Both the position numbers and the translations under genes were made by a program. A DNA stretch of 64,000 bases from Bugula neritina. Taxonomy: Eukaryota > Bryozoa > Gymnolaemata > Cheilostomatida > Bugulidae. Under the pieces are notes generated by a model. That model did not search any database and was not told the DNA's origin. It saw only the letters and a list, made by a program, of their open reading frames with translations. The stretch is taken from assembly GCA_964035545.1 (NCBI GenBank), contig CAXIUT010000012.1, positions 1 through 64,000 of the forward strand, in the 5' to 3' direction. Of the stretch, positions 23,001 to 35,300 are shown in pieces; within the stretch, counting starts at the first letter, position 1, and each line of letters begins with the position of its first letter.

Positions 23001-23534
23001 AATATCACACAATTGATCGTCTACCATTTAACCCAAAGTGCTGCACAGATATTGGTAGTTCTAGCAGCAGCAGGACCCTTTGCTGATACTCTTAACTATT
23101 ATTAGATATCAGGTCAAGACACTAACTACAAAAGATATTTGAAGGATGGATCAGGAGACTTTTTGATGGGCTCAACTGAAAACAATGCAGCTTTTCTGGT
23201 GGGAAACTTTTTTTTACTGGCATCAGTGATGGGATTCATCATTACTAAGCCTTGGAAGCAATAATTTTACACTTATTGGCCATTTGCTTTACTCTATGTC
23301 ATTGCAGTTATTTATAACATCCTGATAACTGTAATTCCAGCAACAAGACTATCAATATTCAAGTTGACATATATCAACAGTCAGAGTTATTGTAATTTTT
23401 TGCTAGGAGTATCTCTTGGAGTGAGTATTTTGGTCATATTTATGCAAAAATGTGTGTTAATTCCTCTATTCAGATATACAAAAGAAGCAAAATAAGAATA
23501 AGAAAAGTAAAAAAGAAGATCCAAAATTAAATGA
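20025..23534 (+). CDS. P5B-type cation-transporting ATPase (ATP13A-like)
   Basis: 1149 aa after three 20-nt introns (20062-20081, 20239-20258, 22916-22935). Motifs in order: TGQSVPV (actuator loop region), TVPPTLPISMTIGIVYA (M4, P5B-type PP-x-LP), CFDKTGTLT (phosphorylated Asp, about residue 476), FSKGSP, MITGDNPITA, and GDGANDCAAL (about residue 848), then six C-terminal membrane helices. P5B ATPases such as ATP13A2/3 transport polyamines in late endosomes and lysosomes. The PPTLP motif argues for P5B against P5A (PPELP). The conserved TGES dephosphorylation motif reads TGQS here through a TAG codon. Introns 1 and 2 restore the conserved N-terminal W-x-P element. Confidence 0.9.
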
Positions 23535-23756
23535 TCTTTTTCATAACTAATACTTAATGATCTTTTCATAACTAATACTTAATGATCTTATTAACTAATA
23601 CTTACAGTCATCAATAATCATAAATTAAATCAATATTTTACTATTGATTTTTATAGAATTTGATTACTATTGATTTTTATAGAATTTGATTACTATTGAT
23701 TTTTATAGAATTTGATTACTATTGATTTTTATAGAATTTGATTACTTAAATTATGT
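23528..23756. repeat. Two tandem repeats after the ATPase gene
   Basis: About three copies of a 24-26-nt unit containing TGATCTTTTCATAACTAATA (23528-23605) are followed by four copies of a 26-nt unit containing TTACTATTGATTTTTATAGA (about 23640-23745). They fill the 265-base spacer between two co-directional genes. Confidence 0.75.
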
Positions 23757-23799
23757 ATGGCTTATCTAAATAAATCAATTTGATAAGAATAATAGCGCA

Positions 23800-25077
23800 A
23801 TGACTGAACAAATTTCTCCTTAAGATCAAGAGTTCTAAAGTTTCATAACTGCAATCAAAGCAGGGTACTTCATCATAAACCTAGATCAATAGATTAAGTT
23901 TAAAAGATCCTTAGAACTGCTTCTCCAGACATCGTCAAACGCATAGAGCCACAATTCAGACAACCAGCTCTCTACTTCGCAGCCCTTGCCTCAGAAGATG
24001 AATAGTCTTTAGCACTCATCAAGTTGTTAGTCAGAAACGGAGCCAACCTTAAATTCAAAGATAGAAATGAGCAAAATATCCTCTTCTACATTTGCAGAGA
24101 TGGTAAATTTATATCTATTCAGGCAAATACAAATGTGCAGAATTGCTTCTTACTTATGGATTGAGTCTCGATGAAGTAGACGTCTATGGACAGACTCCTA
24201 TGTTCTATGCTGTCAGTTAAAACCGCCTTTAAATGGTAAATGCCTACGCCACCATAGGTAATTTTAATAAGAGATAGAAAGAGTTAACCATGTGGATACA
24301 CTTGCCAAACAAAGTCCTCTTTTCTATGCAGCCAGAAAAGGACATTTTTAAATGACTAAAATACTCTTAGAAAAAGGAGCAGATATAACCCTTCAAGATT
24401 CACATGGAAAATACGTTATGTAATATGCCAAAAAAGCAAAATTCCACGACCTGGCCTAATACCTCACCACTGAATTCAAAAAGGTAAAAGATCTTGGGAA
24501 AAGCAATGATCCCAGTCAAGAACAAATGCCTGAAAAGAAGAACAGAAGAAAAGAAGATCCCTTTAAAGAAATGAAACAAACTTATCGGCTAGTTGTCTAT
24601 AATGGAAAGGGATAAACGCATGAACTAACCGAAGAAGAAGTCAAACAACTCGCTACATCTAATAATGAACTTTCATAATTCTTGGCCAATCCAGACTCAA
24701 TTCCAGCTGAATGCTTAGAGAGCACTTAAAATTAAACCTGGGAAAAAGTAGCCAATAAAATACTCAACAATTGTCTAAAACTCAAAGGAGCTTTCTACTT
24801 CAAAGAACCTGTTGATCCAGTCAAACTTAGTATCATGGACTACTTCGATATCATTACTGAACCTATGGACCTAGGATCAATTCAAAAAAAATTAAGTCAT
24901 AACTGCTATAAATAAGCAAAAGATTTCATCAGAGACATGAATTTGGTATGGAATAATAGCTATCGCTACAATGGAGAAGAACATATAGTGAGCAAATGTG
25001 GAAAAGAACTGGAAAGTTCCTTCAAGGAACTAGTCCAATCAAATGGTCTTGAAAAGTACTTGTCAGATAGTCAATGA
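23800..25077 (+). CDS. Ankyrin-repeat and bromodomain protein
   Basis: 405 aa after three 20-nt introns (23865-23884, 24103-24122, 24258-24277). Residues about 15-210 hold ankyrin repeats (AIKAGSIDQVQKILR, QPALYFAALA, QSPLFYAARKGHFQMTKILLEKGADI). A charged linker follows. Residues about 300-400 form a bromodomain with DYFDIITEPMDLGSI (ZA loop and helix A) and the acetyl-lysine-contact region WNNSYRYNGE. Such proteins read acetylated histones. The ankyrin-bromodomain combination is seen in ciliates and apicomplexans more than in animals (established from general knowledge; I cannot search). Each intron is required to keep the ankyrin consensus. Confidence 0.88.
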
Positions 25078-25151
25078 TGTCTACATTTTGAAAATAATCT
25101 TATCTATGACAAAAAACAAATATCTTTAAACAACTATATATTAGAGAGTAG

Positions 25152-26331
25152 ATTTTAATTATTATATTCGTTAAATGATATACTAAGGCAAAAACTATCG
25201 CTCTCTATCATATATCCAAAAGTAACAACTCCTAGGGCGTTAGTCCAAAAATTTGAAAGAAAGATAAACTAAAGAGAACAAATAGAACAACAATCAACTC
25301 AACTTCCCTCTGCATCAAAAACTCAAAGAACAACCACAGACCAAACTCATCGATCATCTCAACATACAGAACCCTCTGACCACATTTGAACCATCTCTAG
25401 CTGCACTCGAGCCATCTCTGCCTGAACTTAAGCTCGAACAAGCCATAAGTCAAAGCACAGATTACTCGATCCCAGAACAACTCAAAAAGTGTTATTCTGA
25501 AGCTATTGCCAAAGACTACTCGGAAAACATTCTAAGTCATATCATCAAGAGTCCAAATCATAGAGGATTGCTGAGTTCTCATAAGATCACTGCTTCTCTC
25601 AGATCGAAAATGGTGGATTGGATGATTGAAGTGTTATCATCCTACAAAATGAGTTAATAAACCTTTTTCAGAAGCATATATCTGATGGATACTTATCTCC
25701 AGAACTGTAGTTAGGTCCTTTAAGTCAAAGATCTTCATCTAGTTGGAGTGGCTGCTATGTTTTCAGCTTCTAAGTACTAAGAAATCCACCCTTTAAAATT
25801 GAACACTCTTTACGAGAAAATATCAAGAAAAAAGTTCAAAAAGAGCTAAATTCTTTAAAAAGAATCACAAATAGTAAAGACTTTGAACTTTAAGCTTGAA
25901 GTGTCTTCGCTCTACGACATCTCTCGTCACACAGTAGGTACTTTTCAATCTATTCAGAATAGCTTAAACTAGACTTGTCATCAACTTCTTCTGTCTACTT
26001 CAACAAAATCATTCTTTATCTCTCGAAAATGTGTCTATTTAAGCAAGAACTCGCTGAATAGACTCCTTCTCTTTTAGCTTGTGGAGTGATCTTCATAGCT
26101 CTTAAAACTCTTTAGCAAGTTGACAGCAAAACCTAGCCTGAAAGCAGACTTAATTCAATCAGTTATTTATTGAGAATCGATGAAGATAAGATATTAGAAA
26201 TGAGTAAAAAAGTACTATAATTGGCAAAGAACTTCAGCAAAGTCTATCCAGCTTTAACCAACCTCAAAAAGTTCAATAAATTCTAATATGGAATTTGAGT
26301 GATTAATTATATTTAGTTTAATAAATATATC
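25152..26331. repeat. Tandem duplication, unit 1 (1180 bp)
   Basis: This 1180-bp unit is followed directly by a second copy at 26332-27511. By line-by-line reading I find no difference between them. Each unit contains one complete cyclin gene with its spacer. Confidence 0.9.
25175..26298 (+). CDS. Cyclin (B-like), copy 1
   Basis: 367 aa after one 20-nt intron (25938-25957, GTACTTTTCAATCTATTCAG). A Gln/Asn-rich N-terminus of about 130 residues precedes the cyclin box: SLRSKMVDWMIEVLSSYKMS (matching the MRAILVDWL.EV signature of mitotic cyclins), FFRSIYLMDTYL, then LVGVAAMFSASKYQEIHP. A second cyclin fold follows the intron. Cyclins activate CDKs in the cell cycle. The classical destruction box is not clear in the N-terminus. 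The gene belongs to the 1180-bp tandem duplication; copy 2 follows immediately. Confidence 0.88.
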
Positions 26332-27511
26332 ATTTTAATTATTATATTCGTTAAATGATATACTAAGGCAAAAACTATCGCTCTCTATCATATATCCAAA
26401 AGTAACAACTCCTAGGGCGTTAGTCCAAAAATTTGAAAGAAAGATAAACTAAAGAGAACAAATAGAACAACAATCAACTCAACTTCCCTCTGCATCAAAA
26501 ACTCAAAGAACAACCACAGACCAAACTCATCGATCATCTCAACATACAGAACCCTCTGACCACATTTGAACCATCTCTAGCTGCACTCGAGCCATCTCTG
26601 CCTGAACTTAAGCTCGAACAAGCCATAAGTCAAAGCACAGATTACTCGATCCCAGAACAACTCAAAAAGTGTTATTCTGAAGCTATTGCCAAAGACTACT
26701 CGGAAAACATTCTAAGTCATATCATCAAGAGTCCAAATCATAGAGGATTGCTGAGTTCTCATAAGATCACTGCTTCTCTCAGATCGAAAATGGTGGATTG
26801 GATGATTGAAGTGTTATCATCCTACAAAATGAGTTAATAAACCTTTTTCAGAAGCATATATCTGATGGATACTTATCTCCAGAACTGTAGTTAGGTCCTT
26901 TAAGTCAAAGATCTTCATCTAGTTGGAGTGGCTGCTATGTTTTCAGCTTCTAAGTACTAAGAAATCCACCCTTTAAAATTGAACACTCTTTACGAGAAAA
27001 TATCAAGAAAAAAGTTCAAAAAGAGCTAAATTCTTTAAAAAGAATCACAAATAGTAAAGACTTTGAACTTTAAGCTTGAAGTGTCTTCGCTCTACGACAT
27101 CTCTCGTCACACAGTAGGTACTTTTCAATCTATTCAGAATAGCTTAAACTAGACTTGTCATCAACTTCTTCTGTCTACTTCAACAAAATCATTCTTTATC
27201 TCTCGAAAATGTGTCTATTTAAGCAAGAACTCGCTGAATAGACTCCTTCTCTTTTAGCTTGTGGAGTGATCTTCATAGCTCTTAAAACTCTTTAGCAAGT
27301 TGACAGCAAAACCTAGCCTGAAAGCAGACTTAATTCAATCAGTTATTTATTGAGAATCGATGAAGATAAGATATTAGAAATGAGTAAAAAAGTACTATAA
27401 TTGGCAAAGAACTTCAGCAAAGTCTATCCAGCTTTAACCAACCTCAAAAAGTTCAATAAATTCTAATATGGAATTTGAGTGATTAATTATATTTAGTTTA
27501 ATAAATATATC
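26332..27511. repeat. Tandem duplication, unit 2 (1180 bp)
   Basis: Second copy of the 25152-26331 unit. The junction between the copies reads AATATATC then ATTTTAATT; after this copy the sequence passes to CTATATAATAG. Confidence 0.9.
26355..27478 (+). CDS. Cyclin (B-like), copy 2
   Basis: Same 367-aa product as the copy at 25175-26298, with its 20-nt intron at 27118-27137. No coding or non-coding difference was found by reading. If real, it doubles gene dose; if an assembly repeat, only one gene exists. The identity contrasts with the roughly 0.3-0.4 percent difference between the two copies of the 6-kb block further right. Confidence 0.8.
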
Positions 27512-27977
27512 CTATATAATAGAATCAGTTGTATTTAATAAGCTATCTTCAACAAATGGGATGCATGAACCACAAATAAAAGAGATAAAACAAAAAATCA
27601 AACAACCGTCTTTAACTGACTGAGAGAAAACCGACTAAGATCCAACAAAAATAGCCTGTATTCATCGATATATTTCCTTAAAACAAATAGAAATTAAACC
27701 AATAAAAAGCCAAATAAGTAGTTTAATCGACCAATACTGACAAACCAAGTCGATAGTAGTTGTTACGAAAGTAATAATAATCTAATTTAGGTATGATATA
27801 CAAGTTAAAGATAGTAACCATAAAATACTTACAGTTAATAGCTATAAATACAATACTCTACTTGACCAAAATCCTCTCATTCCAATCAATAGATGATCAC
27901 TTTATAGTACTAAACTATCATTTTGCTAAAACTATAACTTCTAAACTATATTTACAAAACAATCATAAATGACTCAA
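27512..27977. other. Intergenic, nothing recognised
   Basis: About 470 AT-rich bases between the second cyclin copy and the stop of the AAA gene. There is a short ATG-containing stretch near 27558, but I see no conserved frame. Confidence 0.4.
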
Positions 27978-29191
27978 TCAATATCGCTTTAGAAGCATCT
28001 CCTATAAAGCCTACTTCAAATTGTTATCTCCTACTGTATTACTACCTTCTCGAATAGCTTTGAAAACAGATTAGTTCAAAAGCATCTAAATATCAGCTCC
28101 ACAACATCCCTCCGTTCGACTTCCAACCCATCCTATCGTACCTTCTTCAATTTCATGTCTCTTCAGCTTCTTTCCCATTAAAGTCCTTAAAATCCCTTCT
28201 CTTTATTCACGACTAGGCAATGAAATCTGTACTTTAATATCAAACCTTCCAGCTCTTAGTACAGCCGAATCGACCAAATCAACTCGATTAGTTGATGCTA
28301 CAACAACTACCTTATCCAAAGGAGAAAAGCCATCCATTTCGCTTAAAAATTGATTAATAGTAGAAGTAGTTTAGTGAGAATCTCTTAGATGATTAAGTCT
28401 ACTTCCCAAAGCATCAATTTCATCAATAAATATAATACAGCCGTTTTCGCACTTCCTAGCCTCTTTAAATAACTCTCTCACTCGTCGAGGACCTACTCCT
28501 ACAAATATCTCTTGAAATTCTGAAGCAGCAACTTTAATAAACTCACATTGAGCTTCATTAGCAAGCGCCCTAGCCAACATTGTCTTCCCAGTTCCAGGAG
28601 GACCATACATTAATACTCCTCTTCTTATTCTTGCACCGAACTGTTAAAACTTTTATGGCTTTTTTAAGAAATCAATGATTTATTTAAGTTTTTCTTTCAC
28701 CATAATTCCTCCATAGAAATCATCGAAGGTGTCATTGTTATGTTAAATACTTGGTTTCATTTCAGAAGCTGTTCCAGGTGTTCCATTAATTTATTTTATC
28801 AGATATCTCATAGTTACACCAGACATTACAAGTGCAAGACCTCCATAGAGAATCTACTTCTTTGCAGTAGGTTATCTTATTGAAAAGATAATATTTTTGT
28901 TTCTAAATAGATAATATACTACCCAATTAACCTATACAACTCATGCAAAGGAAATCTGCCTAAAAGAGCATGAAACCATTCCTATGATTTCGATCTAAAA
29001 TACACAGAGTGACCCTATATAACAACTTCGTCAATATAATCTCCCTTCAAAGCTTTCATAAAAGCAGACAGTTTAACCGTACATTCTTTATCCAGTAAGT
29101 TGTAGGTAAAATAAGTAAAAGCAGCTACTCCTAGAATACCAGCTATCTTATATCGATTCTTTGAAATAAAGTTTTTAACTTTAACCCACAT
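27978..29191 (-). CDS. FtsH/Yme1-like AAA ATPase lacking the protease domain
   Basis: 397 aa after one 20-nt intron (28903-28922, GTAGTATATTATCTATTTAG). Start 29191 gives a short N-terminus with two hydrophobic segments ([14 protein letters not shown] and [15 protein letters not shown]). An FtsH-type AAA module follows: [20 protein letters not shown], Walker A GPPGTGKT (about residue 187), Walker [13 protein letters not shown], and the second region of homology with [10 protein letters not shown]. The chain stops soon after the AAA lid ([18 protein letters not shown]). The M41 zinc-protease domain with HEXXH is absent, although FtsH/Yme1/Afg3 proteins are normally 600-800 aa. Probably an organellar membrane ATPase without proteolysis. 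Confidence 0.85.
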
Positions 29192-29360
29192 AATTAAAAT
29201 TATCACTTTTACAACCTATTCAAACTAGTATATCCATCAACAAGTCATTCTGATATCAATCTATTTAAGTTATTTGTTAATTTAATTTTATAATTTAAAA
29301 CCTATTTACAAATCTCTCTTAAGACCGCTAATAAGACACCTAATAAGTAATTATTATTTG

Positions 29361-30557
29361 ATGGAATAAAAAAGCTAAAGCCTCAGTTCTCACCTCGGCT
29401 CCTCAGATACCAATTCCAATCCAGAACATGACCCATCTTATCTCAACTCCCAAAAGAAAGGCATCTCAATCAACAAAGACCTTTAAAAGGTATTACAATC
29501 AACCAAAAAATGCTATGATCAAATGAAAAATATCTTGGATAAGGCATCTGTAAAAGAGATCTTATTAGTGAAATGGATGTGCTAAGGGTTCAGCCATTTA
29601 AAAGATGCAAAACCAGGTTAACTTTATGAAATAAGTATGGATTTCTTTGACCTCTGCAATTCTCTCTTCTCTAAAATAGATCAAAAATAGAATAAGGTTC
29701 ACTACTAAAAGCAATAAATTCCTCTCAAAAAATAAAATAAAAAAAGAAAAGAAAAAGAATAAAAAGAACAAAAAGAATAAAAAGAACAAAAAGAATAAAA
29801 TAAAGAAAAGGAAGACAAAATATATTCTTTAAAGCAAAAATAAACCTAAAACACAATCAAGAAGATGAAAAAAGAAGAAGAAATGATAGAAAATAATATG
29901 ATTCCTCTTCCTTCTACCTGCAGTAGTAATCCTTATCTGTACTAAAATGATGAAACACAACAAAGACAAATCTCTCAATACCCTAAAGACCTAAATCAAA
30001 TCAACAAGCCCATTAATTTGAATAAATAAGCATATCTTTCACAGTAGGCAAGCAACTTGGTCTAAGATATGACTTTTCATATTTAGTGGTAGAAAAGATA
30101 AGCATTTTAAGTAAACAATAAAAGGATAACTAAGTTGTATAACGATGACTACAGAAAGATATGTTCTTTGGACCCTCTCAGCAAGTCTATTATTTATAAG
30201 ATAAGAATGAAAAAAGTAACTAAAGGCACTGTAGCTATTGGTCTTGTTCCGGAATATAAAAAAGGAGGACTAAAGTGTGTTTTTGATAAATAAGGTCAAT
30301 CTCTGAAGTATATTACTTTTTCCAACAAATCTGGGCTAATCAAATTAAATGGAGAAGAGATGCTCAAAGGAATGAAAGGAGGACTAGAAGAAGGAGAAAT
30401 ACTGGAATTGACTTTTAACAACAAAACAAAAGTAGCCACTTTCAAATCTCCCAACATCAAAGATGGATATCCACTAGATCTAAAAAGTTTCGGCAGCCAA
30501 AGAATCTACCTATTCCTCTAAATGCAACAAAAAGACACCTGTGTATAATTCCTCTGA
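29361..30557 (+). CDS. Hypothetical protein with Lys/Gln/Glu linker
   Basis: 398 aa in one exon from ATG 29361 to TGA 30555-30557. The N-terminal 110 residues are helical (ILDKASVKEILLVKWMCQGF). A very charged Lys/Glu/Gln run follows at about residues 115-155. The C-terminal 140 residues look like a beta-sandwich (KGTVAIGLVPEYKKGGLKCVF, then LEEGEILELTFNNKTKVATF), weakly reminiscent of SPRY/B30.2 domains. I do not recognise the family. It is followed by a telomere-repeat array 80 bases after the stop. Confidence 0.6.
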
Positions 30558-30638
30558 ATGATATCGATTCCTCATAATTATAAATATTTTACAGATTTAA
30601 TCTATACGAATGATAACGTGAATAGATTTAATCATGCA

Positions 30639-30706
30639 GGGGTTGGGGTTGGGGTTGGGGTTGGGGTTGGGGTTGGGGTTGGGGTTGGGGTTGGGGTTGG
30701 GGTTGG
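30639..30706 (+). repeat. Internal (GGGGTT)n array, right-end orientation
   Basis: About 11 GGGGTT units begin sharply after AATCATGCA and end in GGTTGG before TTATACTATT. It lies in the intergenic space between the hypothetical gene and the 3' end of poly(A) polymerase, so no reading frame is damaged. Interpreted as an alternative right-hand telomere addition site. Confidence 0.85.
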
Positions 30707-30849
30707 TTATACTATTTCTACATCACCTGAAAACTAATCTCGAATAGTTTAAAATATATGCATAGCTAAACTTTTATTGTGCTGTTTGCTTTGCTACATA
30801 GAAGAACACCAATCTTTTACTGCTTTTCCTAAATTCACTTGAATCTAGT

Positions 30850-32247
30850 TCAAAAGATCAATCCCGAAAAACAAACTATGACATATATCATAATCCTTAT
30901 GACTTTATTAATACATTATTACTTCTTTTTGAACATCTTAGGAAAAGGTACAATCCTAAAACTACCCTCCTACACCTACTTCTTATAAACTCTTTGAATA
31001 TTATTAAGCAACTTCAAAACTCTCGACTCAACCAGTCCTTGAAAATCTTTATAATCTTTCTCATCCTCCTTGGTCTGATTTGTTCCAGCAATGTCCATCT
31101 CGATAAATAAAGGAAAACTACTAAAAAAATCTACCTTCCGACACACCTCAGCTATATCTCTTCTAGCGTATAGTATCTCTGAAGCCCGACGAATCTCGTC
31201 CACTATAACCCTTTCTGTTATTATATTAACTCTTTCAGTAGAATTGTACTCAGAAGCAGGAGTAAAGACTGACATTAAAAAGTTAGACACCCTGTCTTCT
31301 GACTGACCTGTAGGCAAAGATGTTATTCTGACTGGTACTTTCCAGTTCCAAATGTTATATACAGCAAAAAATTAGAAAAATAATTTGGCTGGTTTATGGT
31401 TGGGAAAGATCTGACATATTTTAGCAACCAAAATAGCCCATGATATACCTCCCAAATACCCCATTCCATTAGAACTCACTCCTCGATTCTTGGCCCAAAC
31501 CTTTATAACCCTCAAAGTTTGTTTGAAGTTCTAAGCCTGCTTACCAGTCAAATCCAAAATCATCAAGTTGTTCTTCCGTCCAATCAAAGAAGTTTTACTC
31601 TGTTCATCCTTAATAGTCGACAGTAGTTCGCCTGATATGTTTTTCTAGATATCTCTGGGGACTGTTTCACTCTGTAATTGACAAAAACTGATATCGATAT
31701 CTATTTCTTTATACTAGAAGGTAATAATAGGCACTTTTGCATTGGTTCTGGTGGCAAGGTTTTTTATTTCTGACCTACTCAGCAACTTTTGAGCAAGTTG
31801 ATCAAAAAAATGAGTTTACCTTTGAACGAAATTAGGACAGACGCAAATCAAATCGATATCACTACTATTAGATCTAAGATCAAGCACGTAACTTCCAAAA
31901 GGCAACAATTTAGCTGTGTATTGATAAATTTAATCCTCATTGATACGCATCTAATACTTAGCAATTTCAATACTCCAAGTCTACACTATGTCGCATATAA
32001 ACCTCATAGCTTCTTATTTCAATATCTTCTGGGACTGTTTCTAGTAGTATTCATTCTAATTGAGGATTTCTTCCATCAATTTAGTATCAATATCTGTACC
32101 TTCTCCTTTGATCATATCGAATGTATCTCCATTCATCAATTTCTTCTCTATCTGGTCCTGAGCCAATCCACATTTATTCTTGATGTAGTTGACAATCAAA
32201 GAAGCCGGGTTGATAGTCGAGTTTATGTTAAATGCCTTACCCTCCAT
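30850..32247 (-). CDS. Poly(A) polymerase
   Basis: 465 aa in one exon, start 32247 (MEGKAFNINSTINP). The nucleotidyltransferase signature is present at about residues 115-135, PFGSYVLDLRSNSSDIDLICV, with the GS and DxD metal-binding aspartates. A third Asp lies in KEIDIDISF. The central domain matches PAP well: LRVIKVWAKNRGVSSNGMGY, LGGISWAILVAKICQIFPN. The C-terminal FTPASEYNSTERVN corresponds to the TPAYPxxNSTxNVS element. The enzyme adds poly(A) tails in the nucleus. It is shorter than yeast PAP (568 aa); the C-terminal RNA-binding domain is reduced. Its start lies only about 80 bases from the array at 32326. Confidence 0.92.
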
Positions 32248-32314
32248 AAGTCAATCTATTATATCTAAACTTAATCAATATTTATATCTCTTAATACCAT
32301 CCAAATTAGTAGTA

Positions 32315-35300
32315 TCACTCTTTTTGGGGTTGGGGTTGGGGTTGGGGTTGGGGTTGGGGTTGGGGTTGGGGTTGGGGTTGGGGTTGGGGTTGGGGTTGGG
32401 GTTGGGCTTGCAAACCACGACCCTCCTTGTCTGCTTGCAAAGACAAAAACTCCTTCTTTATCGAATTCTAAATCATCTCCTTCTCACTTATTACTGCCTT
32501 TCGTAAATACTCACATTTTTCTTAGAAGTGATAGTAGACAGCAATTTGGTCACCAGCCTGCACTCCTCCTTTTTTTTTCATTTTTTGAACTCTAGATATT
32601 ATCTATCTGGCTACTCCTCTAACTTTTAACTCCTCACTCTGCCTCAAATCCAATTTAATTCTTTATTATTACAACCTTACACAGTCTGGTCACCACCAAT
32701 TTCTTCATATTGTTATAAATTGACACTTTTAAATTGCTATCGAATCAACAACTAGTTCTAAATATAAAATTATTTACACCAGATAAAGTAAACCCCATAA
32801 CCTCAATCTTTCCTCTTTACTTAAATTATTGTAGTTAGAGTGTTGTAAGTTTAGCTATCTATCTTTTTAATTTTGAAAATTAAACTTTTCCTTTATACTT
32901 TGGGCCCAAAACAGGTAAATTAGGAAGAGCTGTCAATCCAACATATCTATCCATTTCAGTTGTCAAACACACCTACTACACATTTATCTCGTCCTTTATA
33001 TACTTCATAAAATCTACTATCTACGACAAATATGATCCATTAGAACTAACTACAGTCAAAGCTTTAATAGGATTCTTCAAAGACACCCCTCGATTCTATC
33101 TCAGCCGACGACCAGTCTCGATTATACCAATCACCCGTCTCATCTGCTCTGTCACCCCTTCGTCCACCCACTTATCGTCCGTTTCAGGAATAAACAAATG
33201 ATGAATTGAACTTTGTCTGGATGAACTATCTTCGGACATTGTCAATTTGATATTTTGGTACATATATTCAGTTAAAAAAGGAACAAAAGGACTCATCAGC
33301 ACGTTTATCTTATGAAGCACATTCAACAACACCTGAAGACTTGTTCTAGCCTATTAAATACCTTGAACACCTTTCAAACGAGAACGATTCAGTCGAACAT
33401 ACCAATTGGTCAAGTTCTATAAAAACTTAATCAACTCAGGCACCACATTATACAAACGATATCCAGACATCTCCCTTCTAACCCGACCAACCAGCACCTG
33501 CAAAGAAGATACCATCCATCTATCGACACAGTTAAATCCCTCGAGTCCATCGAACTCTTCAAAAGAGAGCTTAGTATTCGATTGTTTTTAGTAAGCAGAT
33601 ATATTATAGATCAAGAAGCGATAAGCATTATACCAAGGCAGGAAAATATCTTTAACAACAGCTTTAACTCCTTCTCGAGTAAAATTTAAATTATCAGCTC
33701 TAACCAAAGGAGAATTTATCAAATATAAACGAATCGCATCTGCTCCCAACTACTAGCACACCTATAAAGGATCAGAATAGTTTTTCAACCTCTTCGACAT
33801 CTTCTTGCCATCCGCAGTCAACACCAAACCATTCACTATCAAATGCCGATACGGATACATGTTCCTAAAAGCAGTAGAGATAACGTTCAAAGTGTAAAAC
33901 CACCCTCTTGTCTGATCGATTCCCTCGCCAATAAAATCAGCAGGATAAATCCGATTAAATTATTACTAGCTTATTGAAAAAGGGTAATGCACCTGAGCAA
34001 ATGGCATAGAACCACTCTAAAACCAACAATCAAACACTTATTATATCCTCCTCAACTTTCCTTTGCCTTTCTTACTCTATATCGTCAAGTGGTCTATATT
34101 TTACCTATGCAAGTCACTGACCTTAGCACCTGTCAACTCCTAGAGCTCTTGGATAGATCCAACACAAAGAACTTCTTCCCCATCATCAGATACCCATAGT
34201 GGAATAGGATTTCCCCAAAAACGATTTCTAGAAAAACACCAATCCTTCACATCTTTCAACCAATTATCAAATTTCTTTTCCTGAATCACTCTAGGCACCC
34301 ACTAAGCCTTGAAATTGTTTTTCATTAAATCTTATTTTAGATCACTTACTCTTATAAACCAAGTAGATACAGCCTTATATATCAGTGGAGTATCACTTCT
34401 CCAACAAAATGGATAATTATGCTTCACTATTCCCTTCCTAGCCAATAAACCTCTACCCTTTAGGTCTTTTATAATCAACTAGTCAACATCTTTAATGTAC
34501 TTTCCCTCAAACATGCTAACCTATCTAGTAAAGCGGCCATTCTAGTCCAAAGGAACAGGCACATCATCATCAGAAATCAGCCCTTTATCTAGACAAAGTC
34601 GATAATCATCCTATCCAAATCCAGGAGCACAATGAACCACTCCACTGCCATCACTGTCAGTCACAAAACCACCTAAAACCACTCGAAAACAACCATCCTG
34701 AACTTTAAAACTAAAACAATCATAAAGAGGCTAATACTCTATCCCCTACAACTCACATCCTTTCATCCATTCTATTATCTCATACTACTATTTACCAAAA
34801 TAATCCTTAACTCTTGCCTATCCCATTATTATCTGGCACTTTCTCTTTATGTCTCTGACTTTTACGTAAGTCATCTTCTCGTTTACAGCCAAAACCAGAT
34901 TAGAAGGAAGAGTCCAAGGAGTAGTCGTCCAAACCAATAATTTTACTTCAGAATTATGCTTCAATGGAAATAATATAAATATCGAAGGATCGTCAACTTC
35001 TTTGTAATTTTGTTGCACCTAAAAATTAGATAAAACAGTATTACAAGCATTAGAATATGGCATTATCCTTTTACTTCGATATATCAATCCCTTTGAATGC
35101 AAATCCTTGAATACATACCAAACTGACTCCATAAAACTGGCATCCATCGTCTTATAGTCACTTTAAAAATCAACCCACCTGCCAAAACGACCAACTGTCT
35201 CCTACCACTTCTTAGAATACCTCATCACTATCCCTCGGCAAGCTCTATTGTATCTCTAAATTCCCATCTCGTAAACCTCCTTCTTGCTGCCTATTTTTAA

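Noticed and set aside
30639-30706. Regular short repeats as a possible CRISPR array
   Set aside because: The repeat is a pure 6-nt telomere unit without spacers, and the genome is eukaryotic.
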